Shown: positions 44,307 through 51,802 of the stretch, one piece after another
Numbering within the stretch: the first letter of the stretch is position 1
Layout of the letters: every line of letters begins with the position of its first letter
NCBI GenBank assembly: GCA_963840055.1
Contig: CAWIXM010000047.1
Coordinates: 1 to 64,000, forward strand
DNA: 64,000 bases
Direction: 5' to 3'
Source of the DNA: Rhodoplanes sp963840055
GTDB lineage: Bacteria > Pseudomonadota > Alphaproteobacteria > Rhizobiales > Xanthobacteraceae
Program-made: the position numbers and the translations under genes
Notes under the pieces: model-generated
The model's input: the letters and a program-made list of their open reading frames with translations, nothing else
Databases searched by the model: none
Told to the model about the DNA's origin: nothing

Positions 44307-47071
44307 GCGCACGAACCTCGCGACATGGTTATTGCTTGTATTGCAGCGCGCACGCGATCCGGCGTCGCCGGCACACGGCGGATGCGGGCGCCGGTCGCGT
44401 CAAAGATCGCATTGAGGATCGCCGGCGCGGTCGGGATCAGGGCCTGCTCGCCGACGCCCTTCGCGCCGAACGGGCCGATCGGCGAGGCGTCCTCGATCAG
44501 GATCGATTCGACGGGGGGCATGTCGCCCGCCGTGGGGATCAGATAATCGTGCAGGTTCTCCGTGCGCGTGGGGAAGAACTCCTCCATCAGCGCGAGCCCG
44601 AGCCCCTGCGCCGCGCCACCCTCGATCTGGCCTTCGACCAGCGTCGGGTTGATCGCACGCCCGACGTCATGGGCCGCCGTGATCTTCAGCGCCCGAACCG
44701 TCCCGAGCGTGAGATCGACCTCGACCTCAGCCATGTGCGCGCCGAACCCATAGACCGCGTAGGGATAACCCTGGCCGTCGGCATCGAGCGGGCTCACCGG
44801 CGGGTCGAAGATCGCTTCGGCCGAAAACGCGTAGCCGCGCGCGTCGGTCGATAGCGTCGCCAAATCGATGGAGCGTACCGTTTCGCCCTCGACGACTTTG
44901 ATGGAGCCGGGGGCGAATTCGATATCCGCGGCAGGCCCGGCATTGGCAAGCCTGAGAATCTCGGCCCGCAAGCGCTCGCCGGCAAGCTGCGCCGCTTTGC
45001 CGGTGACGAAGGTTTGCCGCGAGGCGGAGGTCTTGCCGCAGTCCGGGGTAAGGTCGGTATCCGCCGAGAGGAGATCGAAAGCCGATAGGGGCGCGCCGAC
45101 CGCATCCGCGATGATTTGGGTGATCACCGTGTTCGATCCCTGACCGATATCGACAGCGCCTTGATGCAGCGACAGGCGGCCGTCCGGCTTCACGCCGACC
45201 AGGATGGTCGAGGGATTGGGGAGCGAGGTGTTGCCGCATCCATACCACATGCCCGCGATCCCGACGCCGCGGCGGCGCGGGCCGGACGCGCTTTCATTGA
45301 ATGCGGCGGCATCGGCCCGCGCCCGACGCCAATGCCGGCGCAGCAATTCCAGACAAGCGCGGATGCCGACGCCGGCGCCCAGCACCTGGCCAGTCACGGT
45401 CGGCTGGTCGGCAAGAAGCGCGTTGTCGATGCGGAACTCAAGCCGATCAATTCCGAGCTTGTCCGCAAGTTCGTCATAGAGCTGTTCGACGGCGATAGTC
45501 GCCTGCGGCACGCCGAAGCCACGGAATGCACCGGCCGGCACGTGATGAGTGTGCACGGCGCGCGTGAGCGCGCGGTAACTCGGCACGTAATAAGGACCCG
45601 AGGCGTGGACAGGGACGCGGTTTGCGACCGTCGGCCCCCACGATGCGTAGGCCCCGGTATTGAAGTCGGCGGAGACGTCGAGCGCGATGATCTTGCCGTC
45701 GCGGCTGGCTCCCGCGCGCGCGGTAATGCGCGCCGGATGGCGCTTCGTCGTCGCCATCATCGATTCTGGCCGGCTGTAAATCATGCGCACCGGGCGGCGC
45801 AAATGCCAGGCGGCAACGGCGATGAAGGGTTGGATCGACAGATCGAGCTTGGCGCCGAAACCGCCGCCGACAGCCGTCGGCACGATCCGGACCGCCTCAG
45901 GCGCAATTCCAAGGATCGCAGCCACATCGTCGCGATCCATGTAGGGCGCCTGCGTGCAGGCGGTGATCTCGATGCGGTCGCCGGCGCGGACGGCGTAGCC
46001 CGCTTCCGGCTCGATATAGGCGTGCTCGACGAAGCCGGTGTCAAAGCAGCCCTCGGCGACCGCGTCTGCACTCATCAAGGCCGTCTCGACATCGCCGCGA
46101 ACGACCCGGCCGCGTGCAAGGACATTGCCAGGGCGATCGGCATGCAAGACGCAGGCGCAGGTGGCGAGCGCCGCGTCGATCGAGGTCAACGCTGGCCGCT
46201 CGTCCCAACTGACGGGAAATGAGGCGAGGTCTAGCGCCGCCATCGCATCGGCTTCTCCGACTACTAAAGCGACCGCTTCGCCCTTGAAACGCACCTCCTC
46301 CACGGCAAACACCGGCTGGTCGACAGCGACCGGAATGACGCCGAACGCATTCCTGCCAGGCACGTCGGCAGCTGTGAAAACACGGACAACTCCAGGGTGG
46401 GCCGCGACCCAAGTCTCGATATCGCCGAACTGAAATTGGGCGCAGTGGCAAGGCGAACGGACCACCCGCGCAACGAGCGCGTCCGCCGGATGGCCGTCCG
46501 CGCCGAACAGGTCGGCGCCGTCGATCTTGCGCATGCCGTCGAGGCGGGGAACGCGAGCGCCGACCGCCTTGCCGGCGACGGGCGCTGAAACGTGCCCCGG
46601 CGGGCTCGCCGCGTCCAGGATGGCGGCGATGATCTTGCGATAGCCGGTGCAACGGCACAGCACGCCACCGATCGCGTCCATTACGTCGCCTTCGCTCGGA
46701 CGTGGATTCGCGTCGAGCAGCGCCGCCGCGGCGACCAGCATCGCCGGCGTGCAGATGCCGCATTGCGCGGCCCCCTGCGCGAGAAACGAGTTCTTCAATT
46801 GCCGGCCGCTGGCGGTCGCGGTTTCAAGGCCCTCGACCGTCACCACCGATTGGCCCGCTACTTGGCCGAGCGCGACGAGGCAAGCGCAAACCGGACGGCC
46901 GTCAAGGAGTACGGTACAGGCGCCGCAGTCGCCGGCGTTGCAGCCGACCTTGACGCCTTGCAGACCGAGTTCGTCGCGCAGGACGTCCGACAGCCGCCGG
47001 AACGGCGGGCCGGCGGCGCATACAGGCCTGCCGTTGAGTTCGAAGCGCGTGCCCGCCTGCGCATCAAGCAT
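44303..47071 (-). CDS. Molybdopterin hydroxylase with fused [2Fe-2S] domain (xanthine dehydrogenase family)
   Basis: 922 residues from the ATG at 47071, which overlaps the FAD-subunit stop by 8 bases. Residues 1-165 form the two-cluster iron-sulfur domain: plant-type ligands Cys44, Cys49, Cys52 and Cys64, and the second cluster Cys104, Cys107, Cys139 and Cys141. From about 185 on is the molybdopterin-binding catalytic chain (TAVGGGFGAKLDLSIQP, AGAFRGFGVPQ, QGAVDIGQGSNTV, and PFGAKGVGE with the catalytic Glu near the C-terminus). Separate small and large subunits are the norm; here they are one chain, with FAD on a separate protein. Hydroxylates a heteroaromatic ring carbon with water as oxygen source; nicotinate to 6-hydroxynicotinate fits the neighbours. 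Confidence 0.92.
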   Translation of the reverse strand: MLDAQAGTRFELNGRPVCAAGPPFRRLSDVLRDELGLQGVKVGCNAGDCGACTVLLDGRPVCACLVALGQVAGQSVVTVEGLETATASGRQLKNSFLAQGAAQCGICTPAMLVAAAALLDANPRPSEGDVMDAIGGVLCRCTGYRKIIAAILDAASPPGHVSAPVAGKAVGARVPRLDGMRKIDGADLFGADGHPADALVARVVRSPCHCAQFQFGDIETWVAAHPGVVRVFTAADVPGRNAFGVIPVAVDQPVFAVEEVRFKGEAVALVVGEADAMAALDLASFPVSWDERPALTSIDAALATCACVLHADRPGNVLARGRVVRGDVETALMSADAVAEGCFDTGFVEHAYIEPEAGYAVRAGDRIEITACTQAPYMDRDDVAAILGIAPEAVRIVPTAVGGGFGAKLDLSIQPFIAVAAWHLRRPVRMIYSRPESMMATTKRHPARITARAGASRDGKIIALDVSADFNTGAYASWGPTVANRVPVHASGPYYVPSYRALTRAVHTHHVPAGAFRGFGVPQATIAVEQLYDELADKLGIDRLEFRIDNALLADQPTVTGQVLGAGVGIRACLELLRRHWRRARADAAAFNESASGPRRRGVGIAGMWYGCGNTSLPNPSTILVGVKPDGRLSLHQGAVDIGQGSNTVITQIIADAVGAPLSAFDLLSADTDLTPDCGKTSASRQTFVTGKAAQLAGERLRAEILRLANAGPAADIEFAPGSIKVVEGETVRSIDLATLSTDARGYAFSAEAIFDPPVSPLDADGQGYPYAVYGFGAHMAEVEVDLTLGTVRALKITAAHDVGRAINPTLVEGQIEGGAAQGLGLALMEEFFPTRTENLHDYLIPTAGDMPPVESILIEDASPIGPFGAKGVGEQALIPTAPAILNAIFDATGARIRRVPATPDRVRAAIQAITMSRGSCA

Positions 47072-47909
47072 CGACGATTTCTCCCGCCGCGAGGTCGATC
47101 GCGCGGCTGACGAGTTCTTGCGCCGCCTCAATACGATAGGCGGCGCTGCCGCGAACATCGTCGATCGGCGTTAGCGATGCAAGATCGTCGGCGGCAACGA
47201 GCGAAGATGGGCGGGTCGCCGCTGAAGCGCCGACCAGCCGATCCTCAAGCACAGTCAATCGGCGCGCGACGGCCGAAGCGGAGCCCACCGCAACGCGGGC
47301 GGCGCGCACCGAGCCGTCGGGACTGCGTGCAATGGTGGCCGCCACCATGACGATCGAGATGACGAGATAGCGGCGCGCGCCGAGCTTGAGGAACGCCGAG
47401 CGGGCGTCGTTCCACGCGCTGGGGACCAGCACCGCGGAGAGAATTTCGCCAGGGCGCAATACCGTCCGGCGGTTTCCCAATATAAAGTCGGCGAGATCGA
47501 GCTGGCGCGTCCCGTCGGCGCTCATCAATTCAACCGCGGCGTCGAGCGCCAGCAGCGGCGGCACGCCATCGGCCGCGGGCGACGCATTGCACAAATTGCC
47601 GGCGAGCGTGCCGCGGTTCTGAATCTGAATCGAGCCGACCTCGCGGGCCGCGGCCTTCAATCCGCTAAAGACGGGCGGGAGGTCCGCCGCGATGAGCTCC
47701 GACCAGGTCACCCCGCCCGCGATCCGAATATGGTCTCCGGCGATGCGAATGCCCTTCAGATCGGCAACATGGGACAAATCGATAACCGTTGCCGGCGGCG
47801 GGCCGTCGACCTGCGCCGGAAACACATCGGTGCCGCCGGCGACAAGCGTTCCGCCCTGCGCCGCCAAAAGCGCGACAGCCTCCTGCAAGGTCCTCGGCTG
47901 GAGGAACAT
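47064..47909 (-). CDS. FAD-binding subunit of molybdopterin hydroxylase (CoxM-like)
   Basis: 281 residues from the ATG at 47909 (a GTG immediately before it is also in frame). FAD-binding blocks: GGTLVAGGTDVFPAQ near residue 20-34 and NRGTLAGNLCNASPAADG near 98-115, typical of CO dehydrogenase/xanthine dehydrogenase medium subunits. It passes electrons from the iron-sulfur domain of the next gene's product to NAD or another acceptor. It heads the ten-gene minus-strand run ending with livF and so its upstream 280 bases should hold the operon promoter. Confidence 0.9.
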   Translation of the reverse strand: MFLQPRTLQEAVALLAAQGGTLVAGGTDVFPAQVDGPPPATVIDLSHVADLKGIRIAGDHIRIAGGVTWSELIAADLPPVFSGLKAAAREVGSIQIQNRGTLAGNLCNASPAADGVPPLLALDAAVELMSADGTRQLDLADFILGNRRTVLRPGEILSAVLVPSAWNDARSAFLKLGARRYLVISIVMVAATIARSPDGSVRAARVAVGSASAVARRLTVLEDRLVGASAATRPSSLVAADDLASLTPIDDVRGSAAYRIEAAQELVSRAIDLAAGEIVDA

Positions 47910-48191
47910 CACAGTTCACTCTCAGCGTAGCGCATAATGCCGGCTCCGACCATTCCTCGCGTCGCCCGGCGCGGCGCCTTTTCATTGGTATGCTAACAAA
48001 TTTCACGGGTGCGAATCAAGAGGCGCAGTCTTCGGCGCTGATGCCTGGGAATCCCGCTCGCCGTATCGCCTAATACGGCGGCGGCGCGACCGGTCCGCTC
48101 AGTGGAAAACTGGCGCCAATCCTGATTATCTAGGCGAGACCGGGACCCGGCGCCGGGCACCGACATCACTTCTTGGCGAGCGAACCGATCC

Positions 48192-49589
48192 ATGTGGGGC
48201 AGAAAAGAAAGGGTCGCGGCGGTTTCCGCCCTCGCGAGCGGCTCGCTCGCCGGCGCGAAATTCGTGGTCGGCATAGCGATCGGGAGCCTGGCGCTGATCT
48301 CGGACGCGCTGCACAGCCTGATCGACCTCGGCGCGACGCTCGTCACCTGGTATGCGGTGCGCATCTCCGACCGTCCCCCCGACGCCGAGCACCATTATGG
48401 CCACGGCAAGGTGGAAAGCCTCGCCGCGCTGGTGGCGACCGCCTTGTTGTTCCTGCTCGCCGGCGGGGTCACGGTGGAGGCGGTGCAACGGCTCCTGATG
48501 GGCGGCGAACCGCCAACCTTCTCGCTCGTTCCGTTCGTCGTGCTCGGGATCGAAATGGCGGTGAATGGCTGGCGGGCGCATGCACTGCGCAAGACCGCAC
48601 GCGAGACCAAAAGCCAGGCGCTCGAAGCCGATTCGCTGCATTTCGCCTCGGACCTTCTTGGGTCGATTGCGGTAATTATCGGACTCGCACTGTCCGGCGC
48701 CGGCTATTCCTGGGGCGACTCGGCGGCGGCGCTCGCCGTTGCCGCCATCGTGTCCTGGCTTGGCATACGGCTCGGCCGCCGCACCATTGAAGCGCTGATC
48801 GATACGGCCCCGCAGGGCGTCCCCGACACGGTGAGAAGCGTCATGTTGGCGACTCCCGGCGTAGTGCGGATCGACCGGTTGCGCGCCCGCACGGTCGGGC
48901 ATCGGCACTTCGTCGAGGCGGCGATCGCGGTGCCGCGCACGATGCCGCTCGATCGCCTCGGCCTCCTCAAGCAGAAGTTGCAGAACGCGGTCGTAAGCGC
49001 GATTGGCGACGCCGATGTGACCATCAGCACCGTCCCGGTCGCTCTCGATAACGAGACGGTGCAAGACCGCATCATGGTGATCGCCCGCAATCGCGGCATT
49101 GCCGTGCACCACCTGACGGTGCATGCGATCGACCAAAGGCTCGCGGTCGCCGTCGACGTGGAGGTCGACGGCGCGCTTCCGTTCGGGCGAGCGCACGAAA
49201 TCGCCACGGGACTCGAGGAGGCGGTGGCCGCCGAGCTTGGCCCCGAGGTCGAGGTCGAGACGCATATCGAGCCGCTGCAGGCGCGCCGCCTGCGCGGCCG
49301 CAATGCGCCCGCGGCGCGGGTCGCCGAACTGCGCGCGGCGCTCGCCGAGCTTGCGGTGGATCATCCGATTCTCCGCAAGGTCCATGACGTGCGGGTGCGG
49401 GAGACGCCGGAGGGAGAGCTTGTCGTCTTCCACTGCACGGTCGACCCCTTGCGGACGGTCATGGACGTGCATCAGGAGGTCGACGCGCTCGAAAGCGATC
49501 TGAGGCGACGCTTCCCGGGCGTCCGCCGTGTGATCGGCCACGCCGAGCCGCGCGACCACGCCCGCGTGACGGCCCCGCAGGCGATGTAG
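48192..49589 (+). CDS. Cation diffusion facilitator (CDF) metal transporter with extended cytosolic domains
   Basis: 465 residues. Six membrane segments lie in the first ~210 residues. The metal site is SDALHSLIDLG in helix 2 (Asp38, His41, Asp45) and EADSLHFASDLLG in helix 5. AEHHYGHGKVE (65-75) is the family signature between helices 2 and 3. The C-terminal part is unusually long, with about three ferredoxin-like cation-dimerisation-type units. It exports Zn, Fe, Mn or Co by proton antiport. Lies just before xseB and about 2 kb before the copper island, but with housekeeping-like spacing, so a direct link to the island is uncertain. Confidence 0.92.
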   Translation: MWGRKERVAAVSALASGSLAGAKFVVGIAIGSLALISDALHSLIDLGATLVTWYAVRISDRPPDAEHHYGHGKVESLAALVATALLFLLAGGVTVEAVQRLLMGGEPPTFSLVPFVVLGIEMAVNGWRAHALRKTARETKSQALEADSLHFASDLLGSIAVIIGLALSGAGYSWGDSAAALAVAAIVSWLGIRLGRRTIEALIDTAPQGVPDTVRSVMLATPGVVRIDRLRARTVGHRHFVEAAIAVPRTMPLDRLGLLKQKLQNAVVSAIGDADVTISTVPVALDNETVQDRIMVIARNRGIAVHHLTVHAIDQRLAVAVDVEVDGALPFGRAHEIATGLEEAVAAELGPEVEVETHIEPLQARRLRGRNAPAARVAELRAALAELAVDHPILRKVHDVRVRETPEGELVVFHCTVDPLRTVMDVHQEVDALESDLRRRFPGVRRVIGHAEPRDHARVTAPQAM

Positions 49590-49666
49590 CGAAGCGACAG
49601 ACGGTGCTAACCTTGGCCGCGCAGCCCCGTGCGGCAGAGGGATCCCAATCGTAACTGGACCGAAGG

Positions 49667-49918
49667 ATGATCGAGAACAAAACGAACGATGTCGACGCGC
49701 TCAGCTTCGAGAAGGCGATCGAGGAACTTGAAACGATCGTGAAGCGCTTGGAGGAAGGCAAAGTGCCGCTCGAGGAATCGGTCGCGATCTATGAGCGCGG
49801 CGAAGCGCTCAAGCAGCGCTGCGAAGACTTGCTGCGCCAGGCGGAAGCCCGCGTCGAAAAGATCACTCTCGATGCAAGCGGCAAACCGAAAGGGACCGAA
49901 CCGCTCGACATCGGCTAG
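49667..49918 (+). CDS. xseB: Exodeoxyribonuclease VII small subunit
   Basis: 83 residues, normal for XseB. LSFEKAIEELETIVKRLEEG then VPLEESVAIYERGEALKQRC forms the helical hairpin that binds the coiled coil of the large subunit XseA. The complex degrades single-stranded DNA. The ATG at 49667 follows GAAGGATG. The usual alphaproteobacterial partner genes ispA and dxs are not next to it here; downstream is an IS scar and the metal island, suggesting that insertion broke the original context. Confidence 0.93.
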   Translation: MIENKTNDVDALSFEKAIEELETIVKRLEEGKVPLEESVAIYERGEALKQRCEDLLRQAEARVEKITLDASGKPKGTEPLDIG

Positions 49919-49959
49919 AACATGATGATTTGGGCTTGGTTCGTTCCGCCTCACCCGCA

Positions 49960-50045
49960 GTGGTCATCCCCCGCGGAGGCGGCGCGGAGGCGGGGCATCC
50001 AGCAATCAAGAAGAGCGTTTGTCTTTGACTGGATCGCCCGCTTTG
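49960..50045. repeat. Rhizobial-type intergenic inverted repeat
   Basis: The sequence holds the dyad GCGGGGCATCCAG (49990-50002) / CTGGATCGCCCGC (50029-50041), imperfect by one or two bases. Elements with GGCATCCAG and CTGGATCGCCCGC ends are common between genes of Bradyrhizobium-type genomes. It marks the left border of the metal/mobile region. Confidence 0.55.
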
Positions 50046-50055
50046 TGTTCAGCCC

Positions 50056-50172
50056 GGACACATGACTGACAGGTGTTCGGGGACATCGCTGACACATCAT
50101 CATTGCATGGAATCGGCCGCGATGGAGACGATCCATGCCATGGCAAGAGGCGTCCGCGCCGATGGCACAATC
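50056..50172 (+). mobile_element. 5' end remnant of an IS481-like insertion sequence
   Basis: The stretch beginning ACACATGACTGACAGG and running to the codons for MPWQEASAPM resembles, from memory, the left end and first codons of IS481-family transposases, which typically begin MPWKE. The frame then passes directly into a different coding fragment near 50170, so only the IS end survives. No right end is visible nearby. Confidence 0.4.
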
Positions 50173-50463
50173 AAAAACCGGGAAAACCGGTTATGCACCG
50201 GCGTGCCGCAACGAGTGGGTCCGAGATGCGTGCGGCAAGCCCAAAGTCAAGTGCGGTGAATGCCCAAATCAGGCATTTATCCCTATAAGTGATGATGTTG
50301 TTTGCTCGCATCTCGCAGGCAAAGCGTCCGGCAATTCGGCAGATTTCACGATCGGCATCTATCCGATGCTGTCGGATGAAACATGTTGGTTCCTGGCTGC
50401 CGATTTCGACAAGAAAAGCTGGATGGCTGATGTCGCCGCGTTTCGCGACGCCGCCCGGGCATC
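50173..50463 (+). pseudogene. Fragment of TOTE conflict-system archaeo-eukaryotic primase domain
   Basis: About 95 residues resemble the start of the primase domain of TOTE systems. Visible blocks are RNEWVRDACGKPKVKCGECP, QAFIPISDDVVCSHLAG, TIGIYPMLSDETCWFLAADF and DKKSWMADVAAFRDAARA. The paired cysteines of KCGECP and the acidic DFD of the catalytic site are intact. TOTE modules (primase, helicase, nuclease) are predicted anti-element or mobile conflict systems. Here the helicase and nuclease parts are missing. The fragment is bounded on the left by an IS scar and on the right by a truncated exported-protein gene read in the opposite direction. It is a relic brought in or cut by transposition. 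Confidence 0.7.
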
Positions 50464-50816
50464 GCCCCGCATCATCTCCTGCATAATGCTCATGCAGTTC
50501 TGTGGCATGTTCTGCATTATCGCCCGGCACTGCTCCGGCATCCTCTCCATCATCTGGCCCATCGGCATGCCGGCAGGCGGCTGACCGGCGTTCGGCGGCG
50601 ATGGCTGGTCGGAAGGCTGACCGGCGGCTGGGGGAGAGGCCTGCGCGGGCGGCTGACCTGGCGCGGGTTGAGATGGCTGCGCCGGCTGCGCCTGCGTGGG
50701 AGCCCCGCCGGAGTGATGCTGTTCGTGTTCTTGCGGGCTCTGAGCGAATGCGGGGCTCGACACGGCGATGAGAGCGGCGGCTAAGAACTGAGTTTTGTTT
50801 CCACGACTATCTCCAT
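50463..50816 (-). pseudogene. Pro/Gln-rich exported protein, truncated at 3' end and frameshifted in signal peptide
   Basis: On the minus strand, ATG at 50816 gives MEIVVETK. Inserting one A in the run at 50793-50796 would continue it to TQFLAAALIAVSSPAFAQ, a standard signal peptide. The mature part is Pro-, Gln- and Ala-rich (GQPPAQASPPAAGQPS) and ends with MPEQCRAIMQNMPQNCMSIM, a Met/Cys-rich tail plausible for copper binding. Near 50463 the sequence runs into the antisense of the primase fragment, so the native C-terminus is lost. It probably once belonged to the metal-resistance set to its right. Confidence 0.6.
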
Positions 50817-50937
50817 CGGGCGTTGGGCTGTAGTGCGGTACTTCGCAGGGTCAGAACCCATCAACTTGTGTGCAACGTTCCGTACCCTCGCGGCCGAGCG
50901 GCGCCGGTCGGGCTCATGCGCGCGAAGCGCGCATTTG

Positions 50938-51393
50938 CTATGCGAAGGCTCGGGGAGGCTCGGGAAGCGCTTCGGGCTCGACGCCCGATGTCGCAGGACT
51001 GACGGGCTCAGACACCCGCAGCCCCGACCGGTGAGGCGCGGCAAATGAGGGCGGCTCGACTATCGCGGCCGTTCCGCAACATGCTGCACCCCCGCAGCAC
51101 TTGCCGTCGCAGGTCGCGTTGGGAAGTGTTCCGTTTTCGGCACGCTCGACTAATAAAATGCTGATGGGATTATCCGATTGGACATCGACAGACGGTCGGG
51201 CCTCCGCCTCGGAAGTTGCTCCAATTGACGTGGGAAATGTTGCGGTCGCCGTGACCGCTGAGTTGTGTGCGTGACGACCAGGATGAGCTTGCGCAGGCGT
51301 TGCCGCGAACAGCAGCGCTATCCAGCAGATTGCTGCCCAGATCATGGCAAGCAGCAGCCGTCTATCGCCACTAAGGTTCATCAAGAGAACCAT
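50938..51393 (-). CDS. Small exported Cys-rich protein, metal island
   Basis: 151 residues from the ATG at 51393 (GTG at 51414 and ATG at 51381 are alternatives). The N-terminus MNLSGDRRLLLAMIWAAICW plus IALLFAATPAQAHP is a signal peptide ending at AQA. The mature protein begins HPGRHAHNS and later carries CDGKCCGGAACC, six cysteines in twelve residues, well suited to binding soft metals or to disulfides. No known family recognised. It lies upstream of, and codirectional with, the truncated Pro/Gln-rich gene and just downstream of the csoR-like gene, so co-regulation by copper is plausible. Confidence 0.6.
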   Translation of the reverse strand: MVLLMNLSGDRRLLLAMIWAAICWIALLFAATPAQAHPGRHAHNSAVTATATFPTSIGATSEAEARPSVDVQSDNPISILLVERAENGTLPNATCDGKCCGGAACCGTAAIVEPPSFAAPHRSGLRVSEPVSPATSGVEPEALPEPPRAFA

Positions 51394-51467
51394 TCCCGGC
51401 GCGTCTCTTAGCACGGACAGGCGGAGACCGCGATCAAATCGCTGTGCAGCATCGCAAGCTACGTTGA

Positions 51468-51743
51468 TTAACGATTGGCGCGCCTCACCACGCTCATCAG
51501 CTCCTCTACTTTCCGGCGCTGCTCCGCCTTATTGCCGGAGGCGATCGCGTGCTCGACACAGTGACTCACGTGATCGTGGAGGATCTGCTCTTCCAGTCGC
51601 CGCAACGCGGCGCGAACCGCGGAGATTTGCGTAACGATGTCGATGCAATAGCGATCTTCCTCGATCATGCGCGCGATCCCGCGCACTTGTCCCTCGATCC
51701 GGTTCAATCGCCTGGCGCAAGCCGTCTTGACGTTATCTCTCAT
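51468..51743 (-). CDS. csoR: CsoR-type copper-sensing repressor
   Basis: 91 residues of the CsoR/RcnR (DUF156) family. The metal ligands Cys33, His58 and Cys62 (RYCIDI and HVSHCVEHA) form the C-H-C signature of Cu(I)-sensing CsoR proteins. RRLNRIEGQVRGIARMIEED is the DNA-binding helix. It is divergent from the copper ATPase gene with only 59 bases between them, where a symmetric operator is visible. Copper binding should release the repressor and induce the ATPase and itself. Confidence 0.9.
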   Translation of the reverse strand: MRDNVKTACARRLNRIEGQVRGIARMIEEDRYCIDIVTQISAVRAALRRLEEQILHDHVSHCVEHAIASGNKAEQRRKVEELMSVVRRANR

Positions 51744-51802
51744 GCGCCGTATATACCACTACGGGGTATAGGTTTCAATGCCAATTCACGGGAGGTTCGT
51801 TC
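51744..51802. promoter_or_regulatory. CsoR-type operator between csoR and copper ATPase genes
   Basis: The perfect dyad TATACC (51752-51757) / GGTATA (51765-51770) has a 7-base centre ACTACGG. This GTAT/ATAC-with-G-tract layout is that of CsoR-family operators. GGAGG at about 51790 is the ribosome site of the ATPase gene. One bound tetramer could control both directions. Confidence 0.7.
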
